Assembly: GCF_037860775.1 (NCBI RefSeq)
Contig: NZ_JBBEWC010000007.1
Coordinates: 248,001 to 312,000 of the forward strand
DNA: 64,000 bases
Direction of reading: 5' to 3'
DNA from: Emticicia soli
Lineage (GTDB): Bacteria; Bacteroidota; Bacteroidia; Cytophagales; Spirosomataceae
Shown: positions 44,054 through 52,362 of the stretch, piece by piece
Layout of the letters: each line of letters begins with the position of its first letter
Numbering within the stretch: position 1 is the stretch's first letter
The notes under the pieces: model-generated
What the model was told of the DNA's origin: nothing
The model's database searches: none
The model's input: the letters and a program-made list of their open reading frames with translations, nothing else
Made by a program: the position numbers and the translations under genes

Positions 44054-44217
44054 GCTGTAAGAGGGGGACTCGAACCGCCCACGGTGTAGTTAGCCACAGT
44101 ACAAATTTTGGTGGTCAATCCCAGTCGACTAAAATTGTCCGGCTTTATGCTGCGTTTGTCCTATTATCACCACCCCCGAGACAGGAGGGCATGGCTGCCA
44201 ATTTCATCACCTTACAG
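44054..44217 (-). ncRNA. tRNA-like RNA with about 90 extra nucleotides in the variable region
   Basis: Read on the minus strand. The acceptor stem is a perfect 7 bp (CTGTAAG at 44217-44211 with CTTACAG at 44061-44055). The D arm is Leu-like (GTGATGAAATTGGCAG). An anticodon-like arm has stem CCCTC/GGGGG around CTGTCTC (44184-44178), reading GTC with an unusual T after it. The T arm has the loop TTCGAGT (44074-44068) with a C-C mismatch in the stem. About 92 bases (44172-44081) separate the anticodon and T arms and can pair internally (GGTG/CACC, AGCC/GGCT, ACAATTTT/AAAATTTGT). CCA is not encoded. It has a consensus promoter and a terminator. It is not tmRNA-like in its D and anticodon arms. 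Confidence 0.72.
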
Positions 44218-44257
44218 TATCATTATCATTTGCTTCATTTCTTCTGCTTTGATGTCA

Positions 44258-44290
44258 CAAAGTTAATACAAAAAACTAATTGATTGCAAA
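44258..44290 (-). promoter_or_regulatory. Consensus promoter of the tRNA-like RNA
   Basis: On the minus strand TTTG (44290-44287), a 21-base spacer, then TAACTTTG (44265-44258) matches the Bacteroidota consensus TTTG-N-TAnnTTTG. The start point would lie near 44252, giving about 35 bases of leader before the acceptor stem, as for a tRNA precursor. Confidence 0.7.
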
Positions 44291-44375
44291 TTTTTTATAA
44301 AAAAACTTTAAAATTTGAATAATTGTTAAAATTAAAGTTATTTTGTTGATAAATTCGCAAAAACAGATACTTGGA

Positions 44376-44840
44376 ATGGACAAAAATTTAGAAATTGATA
44401 AAACAGATTTGAAGATTTTATCATTATTGATGCAGGATGCCAAAATGCCCTACACAACCATTGGCGAGAAAATCTTTGTTTCGGGCGGTACTGTGCATGT
44501 GCGCATGGCTAAAATGGAACAAATGGGTATTGTAAAAGGTTCGCAACTAATTGTAGACCCCGAAAAACTAGGGTGGGATATAAGTGCGTTCATTGGTATT
44601 TACTTAGATAAAAGTTCACTGTATGACGAGGTGGCCGACCAACTAGAGAAAATACCCGAAGTAGTTAGTATTAACTATACCACAGGTATGTATAGCATTT
44701 TTGCTAAAATTGTGTGCCGAGACACCCCACACCTCAGAGAAGTACTACACGATAAAGTACAAAAAGTACAGGGCATACAGCGTACCGAAACTTTTATATC
44801 ATTAGAAGAAAGAACGGTGAGGCCAATCCCGCTTTTATAA
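44376..44840 (+). CDS. Lrp/AsnC-family transcription regulator
   Basis: 154 residues from the ATG at 44376 (an in-frame TTG at 44343 is less likely). Helix-turn-helix: IDKTDLKILSLLMQDAKMPY then TTIGEKIFVSGGTVHVRMAKM. The C-terminal RAM domain spans about 70-150 (ISAFIGIYLDKSSLYDEVAD). It likely senses an amino acid. It is divergent from the tRNA-like gene; the gap in between is AT-rich. Confidence 0.93.
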   Translation: MDKNLEIDKTDLKILSLLMQDAKMPYTTIGEKIFVSGGTVHVRMAKMEQMGIVKGSQLIVDPEKLGWDISAFIGIYLDKSSLYDEVADQLEKIPEVVSINYTTGMYSIFAKIVCRDTPHLREVLHDKVQKVQGIQRTETFISLEERTVRPIPLL

Positions 44841-44962
44841 AAACTTTCAGAGCCTTACAACCTTTTTATATTAGAACAGGTCAATCCATAAAATTAGGAA
44901 GGTTCTGAATAAAAATTGATACATTTGTGCTTTAATTTCCTTTCAGGATACAAGAATATTGA

Positions 44963-46828
44963 ATGGACTTTCGAGCATCAAGGCAGAACCAGATTTTTTT
45001 AGCTGTTGCAATTTTACTTCCTGTTATTTATGGAGTTTTCTTCATCAGAAATTTTAGTCTCCCGCTAACCGGAAGCGGAGATACTGACGAGTGGGAATAT
45101 GTAGGCTATTTTTTGGCCAATAATCTCCATTTCGATGTTTTCCCGCAAATTGCCTTGCAACAAAACCAGACGTTTTATCCGTATGGTACAACCCAAGCTT
45201 TTGCCGACTGGTCGCTGGAAAGCAATTACTGGTTTGCATTTTTCTATAAAAGCTGGGGGCATGGTGCCTGGCTCAATTATTATTATGTGTTAAGTCTGAT
45301 AGTCTCTTTTGCGGGTTCGTACTTATTATTAAAAAAGGAGTTTGGCGATAGGAAGGCTTTTTTTGTGGGGTTTGTTGTTACGTTCTTTAATTTTTATGCG
45401 CTCAACAAGTACCCGCACCATTTTAACCATAGTACTATTCATTGGACTATCCTGAGTGTATTCTCGGATTTTATTTTAAGTAAAAGAATTATTTTACGAG
45501 AGCGAATCTCGGTAAAATGGGTGTTTCTGAAAGCTTTTATATTAATAGCCACGCTGGGCATGAACCTTGGCTATATTTGTGGTTTTGCGCTCACAAGTTT
45601 TGTGTTGAGTCTGGCAGTTGTAGGCGTTGTGTTGCTTAGACGACATAAAGAGAATCAGTTGATGTGGTACCTGAGCTATTGGGGACAAGAGCTGAAAGCA
45701 AAACCGGCGTATTATTCACTTTTGCTTGTACCACCTCTTTTGTTACTTTATTTTTATTTGCCAATTGTGTGGCAGATTTACCGTGAGTCGCAATCGTTGC
45801 ATTTTGATAATGCACAATCGCCACATCTCTGGAGCCACCCATTGCGAATGTTGTTGCCATATTTTCCGTTTTTTGAGGCTACTTTTAATCCGTTAATACC
45901 ATTATTAAAAGATATGCCCGAAGGAAATGGCTCAGGAGCACCCGGTTGGTTTTGTTTGGGTTTAGGAATAATCGGGTATTTTTCGAATCGAAAAAAGTAT
46001 TGGCTGGTGTTTTTACCATTGGTGATATTGTTGCTTATTTCAACGTTTTATCACCCTAATAGAGTACCAACTTTAAAGATTTTTCCTTGGGGCACATTTA
46101 ATCGTGTACCATCAAGGTTTACCTCAATTTTACCAGTTATTTTTTGTTGCTTTATTCTGCCACTTGATTTTTACAGGCTTAAAGCACGTAAAATTTTAGG
46201 GGGCGTTCTAATAGTTTTATTTTTACTCGAAGGCTTTGTGGTGTATCGGTTTCTTTACAGTAAAGGGCCTTATATAATTGATAGTAATTTTTTTAATTAT
46301 ATGGCTACCGTAGAGAAACAAAAAGGCGAAGCCGTTTTAGATTTCCCGTTTTGTGTGGTAGGGGGAGATGGTACAGGGCTTAAAGAAAATCTGTGCCCTG
46401 TTTTTGAGAAAACCTGCAATGTATATGCTATGCGAAGGTTTCATCAGAAAAAGGTAATAGGAGGCTATTACAGCCATATACACCCCGATGCTATAAAAGG
46501 TTTTGTTGAAACAGGCTTAGGCAACTTGGCCGAACCTGATTTTAACGATTGGCGAAAGGCTTCTAAACTGGTAAATGAGTTTTCGGAACAGCAACTAACA
46601 TACTTTATTAAGTATTTACAATACAACGATTTTGTCGGCATCAATTTATGTATCGACCTGATTCCTGAAAAAATGTACGAGCAGATTGTTGAGAAAATCG
46701 GTAAGCCGATTGATAGTACAATATTCCCCGGGGCAGGTAAGGTGGTGTTTATTCCGAAGCCAGATTCATGGAAAATGTATACTGACAAAACCAAAGCAGC
46801 AAAAATGAAATTTCCGTGTGGGTGTTAA
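44963..46828 (+). CDS. Large polytopic membrane protein, GT-C glycosyltransferase-like
   Basis: 621 residues with about ten to twelve membrane segments, starting right after a short N-terminus. The first extracytoplasmic loop holds SGDTDEWEYVGYFLANNLHF, with acidic residues in the place where GT-C enzymes have their catalytic Asp, and later ALNKYPHHFNHSTIHWTIL. Soluble C-terminal domain about 440-621. I would call it a lipid-linked sugar transferase or related surface-glycan protein; the family is not certain. The FdtA-like gene follows 121 bases later. Confidence 0.65.
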   Translation: MDFRASRQNQIFLAVAILLPVIYGVFFIRNFSLPLTGSGDTDEWEYVGYFLANNLHFDVFPQIALQQNQTFYPYGTTQAFADWSLESNYWFAFFYKSWGHGAWLNYYYVLSLIVSFAGSYLLLKKEFGDRKAFFVGFVVTFFNFYALNKYPHHFNHSTIHWTILSVFSDFILSKRIILRERISVKWVFLKAFILIATLGMNLGYICGFALTSFVLSLAVVGVVLLRRHKENQLMWYLSYWGQELKAKPAYYSLLLVPPLLLLYFYLPIVWQIYRESQSLHFDNAQSPHLWSHPLRMLLPYFPFFEATFNPLIPLLKDMPEGNGSGAPGWFCLGLGIIGYFSNRKKYWLVFLPLVILLLISTFYHPNRVPTLKIFPWGTFNRVPSRFTSILPVIFCCFILPLDFYRLKARKILGGVLIVLFLLEGFVVYRFLYSKGPYIIDSNFFNYMATVEKQKGEAVLDFPFCVVGGDGTGLKENLCPVFEKTCNVYAMRRFHQKKVIGGYYSHIHPDAIKGFVETGLGNLAEPDFNDWRKASKLVNEFSEQQLTYFIKYLQYNDFVGINLCIDLIPEKMYEQIVEKIGKPIDSTIFPGAGKVVFIPKPDSWKMYTDKTKAAKMKFPCGC

Positions 46829-46949
46829 GAAAACTATAAATTTAAGCCAATTTAGAGCCACAGGCTTTTAAATGATAAAAAAAAAAGTTTATTTTACATT
46901 TACACTCACTATTTTAATATTAATTCCAATCAAGCTAAAAAATAGCCTT

Positions 46950-47339
46950 ATGGCAAAACTATTTCATTTACAAACGTTTACATCAGAAAAAGGGAGTCTT
47001 ACTGTTTTTGAAAAAATATTATCAGAAGGCATCAGGAGAATTTTTTATATTTATGGTGCAGAAAATCAAATAAGGGGCGGGCATAGACATGTAATAACAA
47101 ATAATGCTTTAACTTGTGTGAGTGGTAGTTGTAAAGTTTTTGTTGATGATGGAGAGGTACAGGAAGTTTATGATTTAGATACGCCAGACAAGTGTTTGTT
47201 ACTCGACCCGAAAGATTGGCACGAAATGTATGATTTCTCTGATAATGCGGTCTTGCTTGTGCTTTCAGACCAGTTTTATGATAAAGAAGATTATATATTT
47301 GAAAGATACCCTGAAAAGAAATTAACGCCTGTTCAATAA
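46950..47339 (+). CDS. FdtA/QdtA-type dTDP-sugar 3,4-ketoisomerase
   Basis: 129 residues from the ATG at 46950; an in-frame ATG at 46872 would add a hydrophobic segment unlike this family. A single cupin with RIFYIYGAENQIRGGHRHVI and the metal-independent site residues typical of FdtA (Tyr and His in this block), then PDKCLLLDPKDWHEMYDFSD. It isomerises dTDP-4-keto-6-deoxyglucose for surface deoxyamino sugars. No other dTDP-sugar gene is adjacent. Confidence 0.87.
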   Translation: MAKLFHLQTFTSEKGSLTVFEKILSEGIRRIFYIYGAENQIRGGHRHVITNNALTCVSGSCKVFVDDGEVQEVYDLDTPDKCLLLDPKDWHEMYDFSDNAVLLVLSDQFYDKEDYIFERYPEKKLTPVQ

Positions 47340-47367
47340 GTATTTGCGAGAAATTCTACAATAAAAA

Positions 47368-47396
47368 ACCACCTTCGAATTGCTTCGTAAGGTGGT
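47368..47396 (-). terminator. Terminator after hslV
   Basis: Stem ACCACCTT / AAGGTGGT (47368-47375 with 47389-47396), with extra inner pairing CGAA/TTCG. On the minus strand a T run (GGTTTTTT) follows. It lies 20 bases after the hslV stop and may also act on the plus-strand FdtA transcript. Confidence 0.82.
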
Positions 47397-47415
47397 CATA
47401 TCAAAGTTTTTGCGA

Positions 47416-47952
47416 TTAAAGCGTTTCAATAATAATATTATGGTTGGTATAAATACAAATATCAGCTGCAATATTCAACCCTTCCTGCACCATTTCGTGC
47501 GCACTCAATTGCGAAGCATGTCTCTTTAAGGCAATAGCCGCCGATTGTGCAAACATACTGCCTGACCCAATGGCCGCAATCTGATTATCAGGCTCAAGTA
47601 CATCGCCAGTTCCTGATATTACGAGCAATTCGGTTTCATTGGCTATTATTAACATCGCTTCCAGCTTACGTAAATATCTATCCATGCGCCAGTCTTTGGC
47701 TAATTCAATAGCTGCACGTTTCATGTTTCCGCCATAAGAGTTTAGTTTCTCTTCAAAGCGTTCAATCAATGTAAAGGCATCGGCTGTTGAACCTGCAAAA
47801 CCTGCCAATATTTTACCACCATATAGTTTTCTTACTTTTCTTACATTGCTTTTGGCAATGGTGTTTCCCATAGTTGCCTGTCCGTCGGCTCCAAGGGCTA
47901 CTTTGCCGTTGTGTATTATGCCGAGAACGGTCGTTGCGTGTATTTTTTCCAT
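47416..47952 (-). CDS. hslV: HslV, proteolytic subunit of the HslUV protease
   Basis: 178 residues from the ATG at 47952 (another in-frame ATG at 47970 lies upstream). MEKIHATTVLGIIHNGKVAL is cleaved in the family to expose the catalytic Thr (TTVLGI), and GADGQATMGNTIAK and GFAGSTADAFTLIERFE follow. It forms a double hexamer with the HslU ATPase, not encoded in this window. It starts one base after the stop of the preceding gene and so is coupled to it. Confidence 0.93.
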   Translation of the reverse strand: MEKIHATTVLGIIHNGKVALGADGQATMGNTIAKSNVRKVRKLYGGKILAGFAGSTADAFTLIERFEEKLNSYGGNMKRAAIELAKDWRMDRYLRKLEAMLIIANETELLVISGTGDVLEPDNQIAAIGSGSMFAQSAAIALKRHASQLSAHEMVQEGLNIAADICIYTNHNIIIETL

Positions 47953-47953
47953 C

Positions 47954-48511
47954 TTATTCTTTAGATTCAATAGAAGTCAGCTTCCAAATGGAGTCTTCCA
48001 AATCAAAATTATAAATCAGTGTGTACTTGTAAGGCTTTTTTACATTTACTGTTACCTTGGCCTTTGTCTTGTCTATTTTGGTCGACGAGCTATTTTTTAA
48101 TGCATAAAGCATCTGCGCAGGAGTAGGAGGGTCTTGCGATAAAAAATAACGGTCATAACTCAATCTTTCTGCTGTATCTTTCTTGGCAACAATTGCCTGA
48201 ATTTCGGCAAATTCAGCTTTCAGATGCTTGATGTATACACTTGAAAATAAACCTGTTTTCTGGATAGTCGCCAGGTAATTTTGCAGACATTTATTATTAA
48301 CTTTCGTAATATCATAACCTTCACCATCAAAGCATTCGCCCTCGTCTGGTACTTGTGCGGGCTTATTGAGCCAGTTGAAAAACTGCGAAAGCCTTTGCTG
48401 TGGGGTTTCTTGCGCAAATGAAGGTGTTGCTATTGCCAGAAAGCAATAAATCCCCCATGTTTTCAATGAGGGATTTAGCAAAGATTTTAACTGATATAGT
48501 CTGACAAACAT
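47954..48511 (-). CDS. Secreted hypothetical protein
   Basis: 185 residues with an N-terminal hydrophobic signal (KTWGIYCFLAIATPSFAQE). The mature part has two Cys (GECFDGEG and NNKCLQNYL) and a DUF3828-like feel: many short helices, then a beta-rich end (KPYKYTLIYNFDLEDSIWKL). No family is confirmed. It starts 2 bases after the E2 gene ends and precedes hslV by one base, a compact run. Confidence 0.72.
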   Translation of the reverse strand: MFVRLYQLKSLLNPSLKTWGIYCFLAIATPSFAQETPQQRLSQFFNWLNKPAQVPDEGECFDGEGYDITKVNNKCLQNYLATIQKTGLFSSVYIKHLKAEFAEIQAIVAKKDTAERLSYDRYFLSQDPPTPAQMLYALKNSSSTKIDKTKAKVTVNVKKPYKYTLIYNFDLEDSIWKLTSIESKE

Positions 48512-48512
48512 A

Positions 48513-50141
48513 TTATACCAATAGTTTGTATGGTTCTTCTAGTAATTGTTTCAAAGTAACCATAAAAGCTGCACCTGTTGCACCATCAACCACACGGTGG
48601 TCGCAAGTAAGGGTTAGCTTCATAATATTGGTTGCAAAGAATTGGCCATCTTTTACGCCAACAGTTTCTTTAATTGCACCAACCGCCAAAATACAAGACT
48701 CAGGAGGGTTGATGATTGAAGTAAACTGCTCAATGCCAAACATACCAAGGTTACTTACTGTAAAGGTGTTACCTTCCCAGTCTTTAGGTTGTAATTGTTT
48801 ATTTTTAGCTTTACCGCCTAAATCTTTGGTTTCTGCTGCAACCTGCGAAAGTGTTTTTGTATTAGCAAAACGGATAACCGGTACTAATAGGCCTTCTTCA
48901 ACTGCAACTGCCATACCAATGTGTACATGGTGGTTTTTGCGGATTTTATCACCTAACCACGATGCATTTACCATTGGGTGTTTTGTAAGAGCAACGGCTA
49001 CAGCTTTAATAACCATATCATTAAATGAAATCTTAACTGGCGAAATCTCGTTCATGGCTTCTCTTGCCTTGATGGCTTTGTCCATCGTGATTTCCATCGT
49101 TAGATAGAACTCAGGTGCAGAGAATTTAGATTCAGCCAAGCGGCGAGCGATAGTCTTACGCATTTGCGAAAGAGGTATATCTTCGTAGCTTTCCTGGCCT
49201 GCCGGAGCAGCAGCTACTGCTGGTGTTGCAGTTGCAGCCGGAGCAGCCGGTTTAGCTTTTGGTGTAAATGAATCAACATCATTTTTAACGATACGGCCAC
49301 CTTCGCCAGAACCGTTAACATCTGATAGATTAATGCCTTTTTCTTCTGCTAAACGCTTAGCCAATGGCGATGCAAGGATGCGGCCATTGTTGGCTGATGT
49401 AGTAGTTGCTTCTGGTGTAGCTTGTTGAGCCGGTGCTTGCTCTGCTTTCGCTTCTGCCGGAGCAGCTGCTTGTTGAGCTGGAGCAGCCGGAGCTTTACCT
49501 GCGTTTAGAAGCGCCTGATAATCGGCACCTTCTTCACCTATAACGGCAATTACTTCGTTGATTTTTGCGGCTTGGCCTGCTTCTACACCAATATATAGAA
49601 GGGTTCCATCTTCATAGGCTTCTAGCTCCATCGTTGCTTTATCTGTCTCGATTTCAGCCAGAATATCGCCTGATTTTACTTTGTCACCTACTTTTTTCAA
49701 CCATGCATGTATTACCCCTTCTGTCATGGTATCGCTCAGAAGTGGCATTTCTACTGTTTTAGCTTTGATATTTGAAATGTCTACTGCCGGAGCCGCCGGT
49801 GCAGTAGCTTGTGGCTCAGGCTGAGCGGCCGGAGCTGCTTCCTTCGGTGCTTCTGCAGTTTGTGCTGCACCATCTCCACTTAAAAGGCTTTGATAATCTT
49901 CACCGGGCTTGCCAATTACTGCCATGATAGCATCAACCGGAACAGATTGCCCTTTTTCCACGCCAATATATAGCAAAGTGCCATCATAATAAGACTCCAT
50001 ATCCATTGTTGCCTTATCTGTTTCTACTTCTGCTAAAATATCGCCTGATTTTACAGTATCTCCAACTTTTTTATGCCATGCTGCTATAACACCTTCGGTC
50101 ATGGTGTCGCTCATCTTGGGCATTCGGATTACTTCTGCCAT
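48513..50141 (-). CDS. Pyruvate dehydrogenase E2 (dihydrolipoamide acetyltransferase)
   Basis: 542 residues. Two lipoyl domains with lipoylated Lys in ETDKATMDME (K43) and ETDKATMELE (K168), each followed by an Ala/Pro-rich linker, then the subunit-binding domain (ILASPLAKRLAEEKGINL, about 255-295) and the catalytic domain with DHRVVDGATGAAF. It transfers acetyl groups to CoA in the pyruvate dehydrogenase complex. Two lipoyl domains are a normal variant. E1 and E3 are not in the window. Confidence 0.95.
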   Translation of the reverse strand: MAEVIRMPKMSDTMTEGVIAAWHKKVGDTVKSGDILAEVETDKATMDMESYYDGTLLYIGVEKGQSVPVDAIMAVIGKPGEDYQSLLSGDGAAQTAEAPKEAAPAAQPEPQATAPAAPAVDISNIKAKTVEMPLLSDTMTEGVIHAWLKKVGDKVKSGDILAEIETDKATMELEAYEDGTLLYIGVEAGQAAKINEVIAVIGEEGADYQALLNAGKAPAAPAQQAAAPAEAKAEQAPAQQATPEATTTSANNGRILASPLAKRLAEEKGINLSDVNGSGEGGRIVKNDVDSFTPKAKPAAPAATATPAVAAAPAGQESYEDIPLSQMRKTIARRLAESKFSAPEFYLTMEITMDKAIKAREAMNEISPVKISFNDMVIKAVAVALTKHPMVNASWLGDKIRKNHHVHIGMAVAVEEGLLVPVIRFANTKTLSQVAAETKDLGGKAKNKQLQPKDWEGNTFTVSNLGMFGIEQFTSIINPPESCILAVGAIKETVGVKDGQFFATNIMKLTLTCDHRVVDGATGAAFMVTLKQLLEEPYKLLV

Positions 50142-50367
50142 TTTAAAAATTTGCTTGGTTTTGGATTAATGATTTGCTGCAAAGGGTAAATAACTTCTAA
50201 CAGAACACAGTAGCGTGGTAAAAAGTTACTTTCTTGCCAGCATTTTATTGATTTTACTTAGAATCGATTTTGTTGAACTTCTTCGAAACCCAAAATTATA
50301 ATAAAGTCTGTGAATGTCATTAATATTCCAACAAAAACTTTATTTAATTCTGTAATGGCATACAAGA

Positions 50368-50405
50368 AAATGCCCTTCCGTCAACATCAATCAGGAAGGG
50401 CATTT
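50368..50405 (-). terminator. Terminator after lepA
   Basis: A 12-bp stem AAATGCCCTTCC / GGAAGGGCATTT (50368-50379 with 50394-50405), 4 bases after the lepA stop, with TTCTT following on the minus strand. The rest of the 268-base gap to the E2 start is AT-rich with no gene. Confidence 0.83.
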
Positions 50406-50409
50406 ATTG

Positions 50410-52197
50410 TTAGTTAATTTTCAGAACTGCCATAAATGCTTCTTGCGGCACCTCCACGTTTCCGATTTGTCGCATTCTCTTCTTCCCTTTCTTTTGTTTC
50501 TCCAAGAGCTTACGTTTACGAGAAATATCACCACCATAACACTTCGCGATTACGTCTTTACGTAAGGCTTTTACGGTTTCGCGGGCAATAATTTTGGCAC
50601 CAATAGCCGCCTGAATAGCGATTTCGAACTGTTGGCGAGGCAAAAGCTCACGTAGCTTTTCACACAATTTTTTGCCCCACTCATAGGCTTTGTCACGGTG
50701 TACAATGGCCGAAAGTGCATCTACAGGGTCACCATTAAGCAGAATATCCAGTTTTACCAGATTAGACTCCTGGTAACCAATCAGGTGGTAATCTAATGAG
50801 GCATAACCTCTTGATATGGTTTTTAGTTTGTCGAAGAAATCGAAAACAACTTCCGACAGTGGCATGTCAAAAGTAAGCTCTACACGGGTAGCTGTAAGGT
50901 AAACCTGATTTTTTAGGATACCTCTTTTTTCCATGCATAGCCCCATAATTGGCCCTACGTAGTCTGATGCTGTGATGATCTGAGCGGCAATGAACGGCTC
51001 TTCAATCCAGTCGATATAGTTAGGGTCTGGCATTTCAGAAGGTGCCGAAACCTCTAGCACTTCTCCCTTTTTATCAATCACATTGAAACGCACCGACGGA
51101 ACGGTGGTAAGTACAGTCATATCAAATTCACGTTCCAGACGCTCCTGTACAATCTCCATGTGCAACATACCCAGGAAACCACATCTGAAACCAAAGCCCA
51201 AAGCGGCCGATGTTTCAGGTTCCCAGATAAGGGCTGCATCGTTGAGCTGCAATTTTTCCATTGCTTCTCTCAAATCTTCAAACTCTGTGGTGTCAACCGG
51301 ATAAATTCCAGCAAATACCATTGGTTTTACTTCTTCAAAACCTTTAATAGCCTCTTTGGTAGGTTTTTCGGAGTGCGTAATGGTATCACCTACTTTTACC
51401 TCTTTGGCTACTTTGATACCCGATATAATGTATCCTACGTCTCCACAATCAACGTAGTCACGTGGTTCTTTAGTAAGTCTAAGAATCCCGACTTCGTCGG
51501 CAAAGTATTCTTTACCTGTGGCTACGAATTTTACTTTGTCTCCTTTATTGATACGACCGTTTTTTACTCGGAATATTACCTCAATACCACGGTATGAGTT
51601 AAAAGTAGAGTCAAAAATCAAGGCTTGAAGCTCAGCATCAGGGTTGCCTTTTGGTGGCTCAATACGATGAATTATAGCCGCCAGAATTTCGTTAATACCG
51701 ATACCTTCTTTTGCACTAGCCGGAATGATGGCGTCACGGTCGCAGCCAATGAGGTCAACAATCTGGTCTTTTACCTCTTCAGGCATTGCACCCGGTAGGT
51801 CAATTTTATTTAATACCGGAATAATCTCAAGGTTGTGGTCAAGTGCCAGAAACAAGTTACTGATGGTTTGGGCCTCAATTCCCTGCGAAGCATCAACTAC
51901 CAGCAATGCGCCTTCGCAGGCAGCAATCGAACGAGAAACCTCGTAACTGAAATCGACGTGGCCGGGGGTGTCTATCAGATTTAATATGTACTCCTGCCCT
52001 TCAAACTTATAGTTCATCTGAATAGCATGGCTCTTGATAGTAATACCTCTTTCTCTTTCCAAATCCATATCATCAAGCACCTGGGCTTGCATTTCACGGG
52101 CCGAAACAGTATTAGTAGATTGTAAAAGGCGGTCGGCAAGTGTACTTTTGCCGTGGTCAATGTGTGCAATAATGCAGAAATTGCGAATATTTTTCAT
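50410..52197 (-). CDS. lepA: Translation factor LepA (elongation factor 4)
   Basis: 595 residues. The GTPase domain shows AHIDHGKST (G1), DTPGHVDFSYEV (G3) and NKIDLPGA (G4). The C-terminal LepA-specific domain ends in KRKLLEKQKKGKKRM. It binds the ribosome and back-translocates or recovers stalled ribosomes in low Mg or cold. Full family length. Single-gene unit: terminator after it, hldD upstream with 165 bases between. Confidence 0.97.
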   Translation of the reverse strand: MKNIRNFCIIAHIDHGKSTLADRLLQSTNTVSAREMQAQVLDDMDLERERGITIKSHAIQMNYKFEGQEYILNLIDTPGHVDFSYEVSRSIAACEGALLVVDASQGIEAQTISNLFLALDHNLEIIPVLNKIDLPGAMPEEVKDQIVDLIGCDRDAIIPASAKEGIGINEILAAIIHRIEPPKGNPDAELQALIFDSTFNSYRGIEVIFRVKNGRINKGDKVKFVATGKEYFADEVGILRLTKEPRDYVDCGDVGYIISGIKVAKEVKVGDTITHSEKPTKEAIKGFEEVKPMVFAGIYPVDTTEFEDLREAMEKLQLNDAALIWEPETSAALGFGFRCGFLGMLHMEIVQERLEREFDMTVLTTVPSVRFNVIDKKGEVLEVSAPSEMPDPNYIDWIEEPFIAAQIITASDYVGPIMGLCMEKRGILKNQVYLTATRVELTFDMPLSEVVFDFFDKLKTISRGYASLDYHLIGYQESNLVKLDILLNGDPVDALSAIVHRDKAYEWGKKLCEKLRELLPRQQFEIAIQAAIGAKIIARETVKALRKDVIAKCYGGDISRKRKLLEKQKKGKKRMRQIGNVEVPQEAFMAVLKIN

Positions 52198-52362
52198 TTA
52201 ATGTTCAGTTCCGAGTATTACGAGATAGCCGTTTTTTTAGGCATCTACCGTATCATTTATTCGTAACAAAAAGAATCTTTAAAACTTGTGTTTCAATAGA
52301 AAATCTGTCTTACAAAAAAATGTTTGCAAAAATAGTAAGAAAAGGAGGATATAATGAATGTT

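Noticed and set aside
44054..44217. tmRNA (ssrA) or a group I intron inside a tRNA
   Set aside because: The D and anticodon arms are closed and normal in form, unlike tmRNA; the insert is far too short and lacks the conserved core sequences of group I introns.
48526..49107. Plus-strand open frame of 193 codons
   Set aside because: It lies wholly opposite the pyruvate dehydrogenase E2 coding region, with no recognisable product.
51160..51597. Plus-strand open frame opposite lepA
   Set aside because: Lies fully inside the lepA coding region on the other strand and has no domain features.
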